A stretch of DNA of 64,000 nucleotides from Symbiodinium natans (GCA_905221605.1 CAJNDS010002491.1:236501-300500); one strand, 5' to 3'; counted from the first letter of the stretch, positions 52,951 through 62,380 are shown. A program made the numbers and translations. The notes: generated by a model not told the origin, from the sequence alone.

Positions 52951-53056
52951 ATGGGGGTTTCCGAAAATGGGGGGGGGGGGGGCCTTCTTGGGGTCTTATG
53001 AGAAGGGATCCTACTATTTGGGGACCATATTAGCGGGTTCCGTATTTTCGAAACCC
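52951..53056. mobile_element. MITE-like element, GGGTTTACGA family (copy 2) with internal G-run
   Basis: Ends GGGTTTCCGAAAAT and ATTTTCGAAACCC. Core GGGATCCTACTATTTGGGGACC matches other members in the opposite orientation. Confidence 0.65.
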
Positions 53057-53084
53057 TAAACCCTAAACCCTAACCCTAAGCCCC

Positions 53085-53175
53085 ACATGTGAACAGCAGG
53101 ATTGGGGCACGAGGCTTTTTTTGCCGCCTTTGTCCCATGTCCACACGAAAACTCTGTCCCATCCTAGAGACCCGA
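53085..53175 (-). CDS. Putative exon
   Basis: The minus frame reads WDRVFVWTWDKGGKKSLVPQ after a CTCTAG acceptor with a GA start. It lies between CCCTAAA (left) and TTTAGGG (right). It may be a 3' exon of the LRR gene or a separate gene. Confidence 0.4.
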
Positions 53176-53431
53176 CGTGTTGTAGGGGTTTAGGGTTTAG
53201 GGTTTAGGGTTTAGGGTTTAGGGTTTAGGGTTTAGGGTTTAGGGTTTAGGCAAAGAAGCATACACATGGCTTTGGGAACTTATTGATGTATGGCTTTGGG
53301 GCTTTAAGGGTTTGGGACTTAGGGTTTAGGGTTTAGGGCTTAGGTGGTTGTAGCTTGATTGAGGATTTAGGTACTTCTGGTGCTTTCGTGTGGACGAGTG
53401 GGTTCAGGGTTTTTAGGGTTTAGGGTTTAAG

Positions 53432-53612
53432 GATACAAGAGAGAACTCGGAGGAAGCCCCTATTAGTCCAACGGGGTGTGCAGCTGCACCCGAACTCCGC
53501 GGCATTGCCTCGCGAACACGCCAACATCGGCTGCGGAAATGGAGGTTCGCCCGCAGGCGCGGATGTTCGACTGACCAGGCGTGTTCGGCAAGTTGCCACT
53601 CCTGGGACCCAA
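53432..53612 (-). CDS. Open minus-strand block (about 60 codons)
   Basis: After a GGGTCCCAG acceptor the minus strand reads EWQLAEHAWSVEHPRLRANL then HFRSRCWRVREAMPRSSG. Two plus frames are also open, so this is tentative. It lies just downstream of the last LRR exon. Confidence 0.35.
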
Positions 53613-53820
53613 AACCCTAGGAGTAGGGTTTAGGGTTTAGAGTAAAAACCCTGAAGACACTGAAAAGTGAAAGCCCGGAATGGCCCAAACGATCAAACCA
53701 AAACGGCCTGAACAACCCTCAACAACCCTCAAAATCCTAAACCCTATATAAACCCTAAACCCTAACAACCCAATAAACTCTGACCCCGATCTAAACCCCA
53801 AACCCTAAACCCTAAACCAC

Positions 53821-56800
53821 CCAAGGCTCAAATCCAAGAATTTGAGGGAGCGACACCGAGTGAGGGCCTGCAAAGTGCGCAAGGACACCTGCAAGAAGGC
53901 CCCTCAGAGCTCGGCCGTTAGGCTAGGGTTGGGGGTTTAGGGTTTAGGGTTTAGGGTTTAGGGTTTAGGGTTCAGGATTCAGGGTTTAGGGCTTAGTAGG
54001 CCTCTTAGGATGGCAGGCCCGTGGCCGACGGCTTAGGGCCTGCTCAAAGGGCTCAAAGGGTTTGGGCTTTGGGGTTTGGGGTTTAGGGTTTCTGAGGTGT
54101 ACGAGCTGTTTGGGGGCTGTTTAAAGGGCTCAAAGGGCTAGTCGGGTTTAGGGGCGAAGGGCCGGGCAGGGTTGAAAAGTTTCAATAGCTTGCAGGGTTT
54201 GTAGGTTTTTCTTTTTTCCTTGATCATATTTATGACTATAGGAGTTTAGGGGGGATTTTGAAAGGGTGTTAAGAGCAGTAGGGTTTTTTTGGGGGTGGAG
54301 GGTGCAGCATGGCTAAGGCTTGAGGGGGTGCCTAAACCCTAAACCCTAAACCCGAAACCCTAAACCCTAAACCGAGCCTAAACCCCAAACCCCACACCTT
54401 AAACCCTAAACCCTAAACCCAAAGCCCTAAACCGAGCCTAAACCCCAAACCCTAAACCCTAAACCGGTGCCTGATGGCCCATGCGCCGAATAGCCAGTCT
54501 CTCCAAGGGTAGGGAAGCGACCGTCTCGAGCCCCTCGTCGGTCAAGGTGTGCACCTCTTTTTAGGTTTGAGGGTTGAGGGTTGCGGGTTTAGGGGTAAGG
54601 GTTTAGGGTTGAGGGTTGGGAGTTGAGGGTTTAGGGTGAAGGGGGTAGCGTGTAGGGCTTAGGGTCACCTCCCTAATCCCCAAGCCCTGAACCCTTAAGT
54701 ATCCGTTACAGGCAACCTCAGAAATGGAGTAGGGAACCACGGGTTGTTTCAGGGGTAGGGAACCTACCCAACTGAAATGGGCCTAGATCCCCAAACCCTG
54801 AACGCCAAACCCTCATGAGGTGTAGAGAGTTTAGGGCATTAAGATGGCGCCGTTCTTTGTCCCATCTCGTTACGTTTATGCAAGCATCTTCTTTGACGAA
54901 ACTGACAGCAAAGTCACGAAGGCGGAAGACATTTCATAGAAATAAGTCAAGATCATACACAGTTCCCAAAGTATCTAAATGATCTCCTCGTGAGGTGATC
55001 AAACAGGAGTTCCTAAACCCTAAACCCTAAACCCTAAACCCTAGAACCCTAAACCCTAGAACCCTAACCCTAAACCCCACAATATACCCTAAACGCTTTC
55101 TTAATATAGCAGAACCTTTCATGAGGCACCTCTGATAGGTCCAAGTCCCGTAGTTGAGGCAGCTCCTGCAGGCCTGCGAGCATCGTTCTTGTCTTCCCTA
55201 AACCCAAAACCCTAAACCCTAAACCCTAAACCCTAAACCCTAAACCCTAAACCTCAAACCCCAAACCCCAAACCCGAAACCCTAAACCCTAAACCCTAAA
55301 CCCTAAACCCTAAACCCTAAACCCTAAACCCTAAACCCTAAACCCTAAACCCTAAACCCTAAACCCTAAACCCTAAGCCAAGCCTTGCATGTCCCGATCG
55401 CAGGTGTGGATGCCCAACGTGGAGGTCGTCCAGAACCCCAGGGGCAGATGCAGGACTTCGATGCAGGGAAGCAGCCCAGCGATCCTCCCCCACGCTAGGG
55501 TTTAGGGTTTAGGGTTTAGGGTTTAGGGTTTGGGGTTTAGGGTTTAGGGTTTAGGGTTTAGGGTTTAGGGTTTGGGGTTTGGGGTTTAGGGAGCCCACCG
55601 ATCCTCCCCCACTCCGTACTGCGGTGGAACTCCAGAGCGTCGCTCACCTTGGGTGAGTCTAGGGTTTAGGGTTTAGGGTTTAGGGTTTAGGGTTTCGGGT
55701 TTCGGGTTTAGGGTTTAGGGTTTAGCATGAAGGTTTAGGGAAGACAAGAACGATGTGGATTGCACGCAAAGCAACCTTTAAAGTCTTCAGCCTTCTCAAG
55801 GTGGCGAAGCTATTCAGCGACGGTAAGGGCAGTCTCAGGGCATCCCGGCAGTGCAGCCGCTCAAGGTTCTTAAACTCCTCCAGTATCGCGGCCACCAGTG
55901 GGGGCTGGGCTGAAAATGACCTACACTGAACTTGGACCTCTAGCAAGAATGAAAATTGTCAGCTGTTTCTTAAAGTTACACGAAAATGAAAATGTATTTC
56001 CAAAGATCCCTAAGTGACCCCATGTCCAGAAAGGTGAGGTTCGGAAGCTTGTCCTGCAATGTGCGAGGCAGGTACTTCGAGAACCCGCGCAGACCCGATG
56101 GCAGGACCAGGCCCCTCACCTGGGCTTTGGCGTACCCGCAGTTTAGGGTTTAGGGTTTAGGGTTTAGGGTTTAGGGTTTAGGGTTTAGGGTTTAGGGTTT
56201 AGGGTTTAGGGTTTAGGGTTTAGGGATGTTAAAAGCGTTCGTGGGGGGAGGAAGGGGAGGGGCGGGTCCTCTAGATTATGTTCTTCTTCTTCTTTTCTTT
56301 TGAATTTTGTATTTGTTTGTTGGGCTGGGTCCTGTTAAGAGAGCCCTTTTGCATACGGTAACCAAAAAGGGATCATAACTTAGAGTCTTAGAGATACCCT
56401 TAGGGGGGGGAAGTAGACAAAGGAGCTCAAAGGACAGAAACAACGCTACCTAGACCCAAGAGAAACCCAGGAACAACAAAGGGTGCCCTTTTTGATAATG
56501 GAGGAACTTGAACCCTAACAAAAAAAAGGAGTAAGTAGCCCTAAACCCTAAACCCTAAACCCTAAACCCTAAACCCTAAACCCTAAACCCTAAACCCTAA
56601 ACCCCCAGAAAGACAGAAACTACGCGAGCGGAGTGGCATGCCTCCAAAGCGAGGCATCCTTCCTCTTGCTGATGTTGGAAATCGCCGTCTCTAAAGACAA
56701 GCTTTCCTTGGTTGGTTTAGGGTTTAGGGTTTAGGGTTTAGGGTTTAGGGTTTAGGGTTTAGGGTTTAGGGTTTAGGGTTTAGGGTTTAGGGTTTAGGGT

Positions 56801-58576
56801 TTAGGGTTTAGGGTTTAGGGTTTGGGGTTTGGGGTTTGGGGTTTAGGGTTTCGGGTTTAGACAAGCTTTCCTTGCTTGGTCCACAAAACCCCTCGGCGTT
56901 CAATACTACAAAGCATAGAAGCTTCTTGACTCCAAGAAGGGCTTCCGGTTTAGGGTTTAGGGTTTAGGGTTTAGGGTGTCGGGTGTCGGGTGTCAGGGTT
57001 CAGGGTCCAAGGTAAAAATCTCCCAAGGTCCTATCCAGTTTCCGTGATGGAGGTGCTTCTTTTAAGGTTCAGCACCAGCTGTCGGCCGCACCAGGAGCCG
57101 GACCTAAGTTGCCCTTGCCTCTGCAAAATGGGGGTTTTAGGGCTTTAGGGTTTAGGGTTTAGGGCTTAGGGTTTAGGGTTTAGGGTGAAGGGCTTTAGGA
57201 TTTTAAGGTTTCGGGGTTTTGGGTTTAGGGCCAAATAGTAGGATTCCCTTCTCATCAGGACCCCAAAGAGGTACGCCCTATTGTCGGAAACCCCCAAATA
57301 CTCCTAAGCTGGGATGTTGCCCCTTAGACTAACATTCCTTCATAGGGATTATAACAAAGGGTACTAGAATCCCTATTCAGGACTGTTAGTATAAGGGGGA
57401 ACATCCCAACTCCTAATTGAGATCCTCTTAATCGCAACCCACAGAAGAATAATCCTAAGCAAGATCCTCCTACATCCACAAAACGGCAAATGCAAAAGAA
57501 TTCTCAAGGTCCGAGCGACTGGTTGGCTGCAGTGTGGCAGTCCTTGCTGAGCCCAGAGACACCAAAGACCTCTTGATTGGTGAGGCCCGCCAGCACACTT
57601 GCCAGCAGATCCTAAGAAGAGGGACCCTAAAACCTAAACCCTAAACCCTAAACCCTAAACCCTAAACCCCAAACCCTTTTCCGCTCATCAGGCCTCACTT
57701 TGAATTACAAGAAAAACCCTAAGCCCTCAGAACATCGGGAACACAGGGTACCACTGGAGGGTCCGAGGATCCGGTGTGGCCAGGAGGCGTGGCAGGACGC
57801 CAGGCGCCCGCGGGCGTTGGTCCCGATTGTCCCTGGCAGGACTACCCTGAACCCTAAACCCTAAACCCTAAACCCGAAACCCTAAACCCTAAACCCTAAA
57901 CCCAGGTCCTGGCCGGACTCGGGATGCTGAGCCGCACCCTGCGTGGCGGCCTCTGCTCATGCCCAGCCGCAGCCATCATCACCAAGAAACGATTCAAGGC
58001 GCTGCTACCTGGTATAGGGTTTAGGGTTTAGGGTTTAGGGTTTAGGGTTTAGGGTTCAGGGTTTAGGGTTTAGGGTTTAGGGTTTAGGGTTTAGGGTTCA
58101 GGGTTCAGGGTTTAGGGTTTAGGGTTTAGGGTTTAGCGAACATGGGGGGGGGGGGGGGGGGGGGGGGACCCTTTTATGGGGCTGGGTAGGGAGATTCTAT
58201 TGGGGATATAAAAGGGGTTCCCCGATTTTGGGGAAAAGCCCCACCTATCGGAAGTAGGGTCTTCATGACCGAACCTTATTGGGGTCCTTAAGATAAGGGG
58301 ATCCCACGATTTGGGGGTCTATGTTGGGAGTCCCCTTATGATCGTCAACCCCCTAACCCTAAACCCTAAACCCTAAACCCTAAACCCTAAACCCTAAACC
58401 CTAAACCCTAAACCCTAAACCCTAAACCCTAAACCCGAACCCCCACCTACTGGAAGAAGGGTCTTCATGGCCGACAGGCCCTCAGCAGAATCGCCCTCCC
58501 TCTCTGCGGCGCGCAGCCGATGCAGGGCATGGGCAACCGTGAGGAAATGGTCGGGGCCATGGGGTGCGCTAGACAT
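53821..58576 (-). CDS. F-box-like / leucine-rich-repeat protein, at least 14 exons
   Basis: Exons on minus: 58576-58447 (start ATG), 58008-57909, 57832-57772, 57611-57520, 57103-57036, 56941-56871, 56706-56637, 56124-56019, 55920-55776, 55647-55604, 55484-55384, 55173-55130, 54554-54465, 53888-53821. All phases agree, giving about 396 codons without a stop. The N-terminus is helical (HFLTVAHALHRLRAAEREGD). Exons 4-5 (DLLASVLAGLTNQEV..VSGLSK, then WCGRQLVLNL) have the pattern of an F-box. From exon 8 on come leucine-rich repeats: LPNLTFLDMG, LEEFKNLERLHC, LRRLKTLK, LLPCIEVLHLPL, LQELPQLRDLDLSE, LTDEGLETVASLPLERLAI, LQALTRCRSLKFLDLSL. By analogy it would be a substrate-recognition subunit of an SCF ubiquitin ligase, but that is inference. 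Most introns are telomeric arrays; one (55921-56018) is ordinary. The 3' end was not found. Confidence 0.8.
54845..54940 (+). CDS. Small ORF antisense to the LRR gene (31 codons)
   Basis: ATG in a good context (AAGATGG) opens APFFVPSRYVYASIFFDETD and ends SKVTKAEDIS at TAG. It lies in an intron of the LRR gene. Composition is protein-like; it could be a first exon or a chance frame. Confidence 0.35.
55210..55378 (-). repeat. CCCTAAA array with CCCCAAA patch, intron of LRR gene
   Basis: About 23 units between LRR exons 11 and 12. Confidence 0.95.
55473..55612. repeat. 21-bp direct repeat flanking an intron
   Basis: 55473-55493 and 55592-55612 match in 20 of 21 positions and lie at the two ends of the telomeric intron between LRR exons 10 and 11. 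Splicing removes one copy. Confidence 0.9.
55921..56018 (-). other. Ordinary 98-nt GT-AG intron
   Basis: Between LRR exons 8 and 9: GTCACTTAGG at the 5' end, TTCAGTGTAG at the 3' end, A/T-rich, and no telomeric array. The exon after it also begins GTCA, so donor and post-acceptor bases match here too. Confidence 0.7.
56695..56874. repeat. 16-bp perfect direct repeat flanking a telomeric intron
   Basis: AGACAAGCTTTCCTTG occurs at 56695-56710 and 56859-56874. Between them lie only TTTAGGG/TTTGGGG units. The repeats are the last bases of one exon/intron junction and the first bases of the next exon of the LRR gene. Confidence 0.95.
57308..57410. mobile_element. MITE-like element, GTTGGGATG family (complete copy 2)
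   Basis: 103 bp, same length and layout as 24726-24828; the left terminus has two substitutions. It lies in an intron of the LRR gene, next to a GGGTTTACGA-family fragment (about 57225-57300). Confidence 0.85.
58017..58136 (+). repeat. TTTAGGG array, first intron of LRR gene
   Basis: About 17 units including TTCAGGG variants, followed by a 23-G tract (about 58144-58167), a GGGTTTACGA-family relative and a CCCTAAA array (58345-58435). The intron thus starts and ends with arrays in opposite orientation. Confidence 0.93.
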
Positions 58577-58587
58577 GGCTCCCTGTG

Positions 58588-58700
58588 GGCTCCTACGTAG
58601 TTCCTTTTTGGGTTAGGGTTTAGGGTTTAAGGTTTAGGGTTTAGGGTTAGCTTTTGGGGGGATGAGAGTAAACTACCGACCCGAAAGAGGTACTACAGGC
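58588..58700. mobile_element. Inverted-repeat element, GGCTCCTATGTAGT family (copy 1)
   Basis: Left end GGCTCCTACGTAGT, right end ACTACAGGCTCC overlapping the left end of copy 2. It carries an inserted run of TTTAGGG units in its middle that copy 2 lacks. Confidence 0.75.
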
Positions 58701-58776
58701 TCCTATGTAGTTCCTTTTTGGGTTAGTGCTAGGGGGATGAGGGTATACTACCCTGAAGAGGTACTACATAGGAGCC
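58698..58776. mobile_element. Inverted-repeat element, GGCTCCTATGTAGT family (copy 2)
   Basis: 79 bp with perfect 14-bp ends GGCTCCTATGTAGT / ACTACATAGGAGCC. Interior GGGGGATGAGGGTATACTAC matches copy 1 closely. Confidence 0.85.
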
Positions 58777-58779
58777 TTG

Positions 58780-58911
58780 GCTATGAGCCAAGCGACACTG
58801 ACCGTCGAGTTTGCTGGCAAAGCTGGGTTCGAAGAGATCATTGAACTTTGCCACATGGGTATTTTCCCAAGGTACTGTGGGCACCCCTTTCCCTAAATAA
58901 AATCCAAGCAC
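58780..58911 (-). CDS. Protein-like ORF upstream of the LRR gene
   Basis: The minus frame reads VPTVPWENTHVAKFNDLFEP then SFASKLDGQCRLAHSQG and runs into the MITE at 58698-58776. It may be a fragment of an older gene truncated by the element. Confidence 0.35.
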
Positions 58912-58964
58912 ACCCTAAACCCTAAACCCTAAACCCTAAACTCTAAACCTGGTTGTGACTCCGG

Positions 58965-59277
58965 CACTGGCTAGATATTATCCAGGATTACGAAGTCAGC
59001 TTGGCCGATGGCGAATCATTGCAAAGAATGACGACCTCTGTAGCGGAATCTAGACCCTGAACCAGGAGTTATGGAATACAACATGTGCGTGTGCTCTCCG
59101 GATCTTGACAAGCATCAAGAGGTCACACTCGTAAGGAAGGAGCATACAAACACAACCATACATCCGATGCACCTCCATGTTCTTGATATGGAACCAAAAA
59201 ACTATTTATCTCATACCCCCCCCCCCCCCCCCGATAACCCTTACGGGATTACGCAGGTACCCTACTTAAAACACTAA
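58965..59277 (+). CDS. Possible plus-strand ORFs
   Basis: Frame one reads ALARYYPGLRSQLGRWRIIA to a stop near 59052; frame two, from ATG 59071, reads SPDLDKHQEVTLVRKEHTNT then TTIHPMHLHVLDMEPKNY and crosses a poly-C tract (59218-59232). Unassigned, opposite to the main genes. Confidence 0.35.
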
Positions 59278-59422
59278 ACCCTACACTCCGCACCCTAGAC
59301 GGGTAGGAAGTTAAGGGGGCCGAGGGGAACCATCCAGAGGTCGAAAAGTATGCCAGCTCAAGTCTGGCCTGTAAAAGCAGTCGGTGGTCTTCTGCCTTCA
59401 GCATGCCGCACTCTCAAAGGGA

Positions 59423-59547
59423 AGCTACATGGTCCCCTTGTCTACCCCTTAGATACCCTATACAGCCCAAGGGCCCCTACCTCAAAACCCTTGAGAGAAG
59501 ATAAACCCACATTGAGGGACTAAAAGCCACAAAGGGGCCATGTAACT
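59423..59547. mobile_element. MITE-like element, TTACATGG family (copy 3)
   Basis: Left AGCTACATGGTCCCCTTG, right GGGGCCATGTAACT; core CAGCCCAAGGGCCCCTACCTC resembles copy 2 (GCAAGGGCCCATACTTC). Confidence 0.65.
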
Positions 59548-59687
59548 ACTCTTCGCAACTGCTCTAAGGTTTTCGGGCTTAGGGTTTAGAAGGGGGGTTG
59601 GGCTTCGTCTCTGCAGTTTAGGGTTTAGGGCTTAGGGTTTAGGGCTCTTCCAGCAGCCTTAACAACTATCCCAACGCGTAGCTCGGC

Positions 59688-60170
59688 TCAAAAAGGTTTT
59701 GAGTAGGCGGTTCGATCAGACAGGGTAGGGGGGAGGGGGGGTGTGTGGGCCAGAGCCTGAACCCGAGCCGACAGGTTGTAGTCCCCATTCTTTAGGACAG
59801 TGACCTCGCTGGCTGTCAAGAAACTGCACACATCCTTCATGGTCTGTTGGGATCTTTTCGGCTTCGGCGTGCTGCTATCAGACAGCCTCTCGCTGACAGC
59901 ACCCAGAATCTCATCTTTCTGCTTGACCCCCAGACTGGAAGCCTGCACTGCCTTGATGATTTCCAAGCTGTCCTCTCCCGACAGAGGGAGCTTCTTCATC
60001 TGAGCCCAGATGGACACAGCATGCTTCTGCACAAAGTCTTCTTTGCTGGTGAGCTCTTGCTGGACCTTTGCGCAATCCTGCCGGGCGAGCGCCTGCCGAA
60101 GGGCTGGCATCAGTCTTAGAGTCTTAGCAGCCAGGCTGCTCGCTGTGGCAAGTTGCTTCAGGGCCTCCAT
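59688..60170 (-). CDS. Uncharacterised protein (160 codons), possible multicopy dinoflagellate family
   Basis: Begins ATG 60170, just after a CTTCTAG acceptor-like sequence, and has clean codon usage to its stop. Helical, with Ser/Lys-rich middle (SSTPKPKRSQQTMKDVCSFL) and TASEVTVLKNGDYNLSARVQ. From memory the segment 'T-M-(K/Q)..SFLTA.E...LK' resembles large families of uncharacterised Symbiodiniaceae proteins; this is unverified. It may be a single exon of a longer gene or an inserted copy. Confidence 0.6.
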   Translation of the reverse strand: MEALKQLATASSLAAKTLRLMPALRQALARQDCAKVQQELTSKEDFVQKHAVSIWAQMKKLPLSGEDSLEIIKAVQASSLGVKQKDEILGAVSERLSDSSTPKPKRSQQTMKDVCSFLTASEVTVLKNGDYNLSARVQALAHTPPLPPTLSDRTAYSKPF

Positions 60171-60299
60171 TCTAGAAGTCCTTCAAACCCTAAACCCTAA
60201 ACCCTAAACCCTAAACCCTAAACCCTAAACCCTAAACCCTAAACCCAACATTAAGGACTGATAGCACAAGGGGGAACATCCTCAAGGTTTAGGCCTTAT

Positions 60300-60395
60300 C
60301 AGGCTTGGGTGTTGAGCTGGGCAAACCACCCCGGACATCTCAATCCGAGAATTTCGCTTGCGTCGCTGAGGAACAGAGCTCTTACCAGCAACGCC
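60300..60395 (-). CDS. Putative exon, basic
   Basis: The minus frame reads AGKSSVPQRRKRNSRIEMSG then VVCPAQHPS. It precedes a CCCTAAA array (60395-60486). Unassigned. Confidence 0.35.
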
Positions 60396-60579
60396 CCAAA
60401 CCCTAAACCCTAAACCCTAAACCCTAAACCCTAAACCCTAAACCCTAAACCCTAAACCCTAAACCCTAAACCCTAAACCCTAAACCCATGAGTAGCCTAG
60501 GAATTACGAGGTGCCCACTCTTGGTCCAAGGGAACCTAAGCCCTTAAAACAAAAGGGAACCAAGGGCCTACTCTGGGTC

Positions 60580-60834
60580 CTAGCAACTGAACCAACAGAA
60601 GGGGGTGCTGGAATGGCAACTCGCTCCTCTGAATATACTCTTAATGTGGCCCCAAAAATTTTCCCTTAGAGGATCTTCGAAAACGGTCGCAAAACCCCGG
60701 GTTACACCCTTCAAGGGGTCCAAGGCAGCGTCACATGAAAGGGCCCCCGAAAAAAACACCAGAAAAGCCTTAAACTCTAAACCCTTTGAACCTAAGCCCG
60801 CCCCTACATTAGAGACACCTAAGCCACCCCACAT
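60580..60834 (-). CDS. Unassigned ORF
   Basis: Minus frame with DPLKGVTRGFATVFEDPLRE and NFWGHIKSIFRGA; a 105-codon plus frame overlaps it (60605-60922). The first 25 codons of the minus frame are heptamer translation. Confidence 0.3.
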   Translation of the reverse strand: MWGGLGVSNVGAGLGSKGLEFKAFLVFFSGALSCDAALDPLKGVTRGFATVFEDPLRENFWGHIKSIFRGASCHSSTPFCWFSC

Positions 60835-60870
60835 AGATTCGAGACCCCCTAAGCCTCAACCGCAACGAGC

Positions 60871-60906
60871 CTCCTGGGCAAAACGTTGCTCCAACTGCTC
60901 GCGGGC
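60871..60906 (-). CDS. 36-nt coiled-coil micro-exon of an upstream gene
   Basis: GAGAG|GCC...GAG|GCT boundaries give AREQLEQRFAQE in phase 0. Identical in style (GC/GC, 36 nt) to exons at 42710-42675, 38149-38114 and 35516-35481, but separated from them by the LRR gene, so it belongs to another gene or to a much larger one. Confidence 0.5.
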
Positions 60907-61189
60907 CTCTCTCCAGCTTTAGGGGGGGTTATGATAGTAGAAGTATATAGGGGCCATAAGGGAAGAATATGAGCCACGATTCCGACCCCTACATTACTGA
61001 GTTTCTTGTGTTTTTTGGCACTAGCAACCCTGAAGAACCTAAAGCCTCAAACCCCCAAAGCCCCAATTAAAGACTGAACTCCAACTCCCAACAACCACAA
61101 ACACTGAATTTTAGCCAGAAAATGTTGGCACCTAAACCCTATACACCCAAACCCTGAACCCAAAACCCAAAACCCAAAAACCCTAACCC

Positions 61190-61760
61190 TACTTGAGCAC
61201 GAGATTGGAGAGAGCAAAAGCCACGCATCTTGGAACGTCCGCCATTGACTGCAACTGGTCGCATGCAGTAAATGACTCCTTTCAGTGACCAAGAACTCCC
61301 CCCAAGCCACGCTTGAACTGGTCCTTCGTCACATAAAAGCTCCAAAACGCTCAGATGGGCTGTGCGGGTAGCAAGCTGGCCAGTCTTGACCAAGCTTTTG
61401 GTACGCACGCATTGTAGTACCTGGCTGGTTGGAGATCCACCGACACATCACTCAATGCCAGCATGCTGATGTTGGGACCTTGGGCAACAGAACACTGCTG
61501 GCGGTACTTTGTTTCGGCATCCAAGATTTCAACCACCCAAGGTCCTTGCGTACCTCGTTGTGATTTCGTTCGTTGCGGTCAGGCAAACAGCCCTGCACCA
61601 TGCATGTACTGAGTGCAAAGCCGTATTGGGCAGAAATTTTACGCGCCAAGCTGACCTCAATACAGCTGCAGTTGCACCGGCGACTGTATACAGGCCGGCA
61701 GGCACCACTGCACCGCCTGTCACCACTGCACTACCCATGAACCTGTAGCTAAGGCCTCAG
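61190..61760. other. Unique region with overlapping ORFs on both strands
   Basis: Plus 61509-61748 (79 codons, Thr/Pro/Ala-rich end) and several minus frames of 60-89 codons overlap. Telomere-free for 550 bp and GC about 52%, so it probably holds part of a gene; I could not choose the frame. Confidence 0.4.
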
Positions 61761-62173
61761 AGCCTGAAAAACCCCCAACCCTGAAAAACCATAAACACTG
61801 TACCCTGAAACCCACAAGCCTACACCCCACAACCCCAAAACCCTAAAGCCCTAAACCCTAAACCCCTGAAGCCTTGGGCAGCCTTAGCCTTAGAACTGGG
61901 GGCCACCTGCCTCACGCAGCTGCGAGAAGGCATCGGTGGCTTCGGTGGCGATTCTGCAGGGGCCACTCTGGATGCTTAAGGTTTGGGGTTGAGGGTTTGG
62001 GGTTTGGGGGTTTAGGGTTTAGGGTTAGTGTGGGGTTTAGGATTTAGGCCCCCCAACCCCCTATTTTCGCGCCCCAAGTTCTAAGCCCCCAACCCCCCAA
62101 GGCCACAAGTCTGTGGGACCAAAAGCGGACAGCCGATGGTGTAGGGCACAAAGGGCGACCCTAAACGCTACAG

Positions 62174-62380
62174 TTTAGGGTTTAGGGTTTAGGGTTTAGG
62201 GTTTAGGGTTTAGGGTTTAGGGTTTAGGGTTTAGGGTTTAGGGTTTAGGGTTTAGGAGGGCCCAGGGTGGGGTTTAGGGTTTATGGTTTAGGGTTTAGGG
62301 TTTAGGGTTTAGGGTTTAGGGTTTAGGGTTTAGGGTTTTAGGGTTTAGGGTTTAGGGTTTAGGGTTTAGGGTTTAGGGTT
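62174..62380 (+). repeat. Two TTTAGGG arrays (about 12 and 15 units)
   Basis: Separated by about 17 bp at 62257-62273. One TTTTAGGG slip near 62336. Confidence 0.95.
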
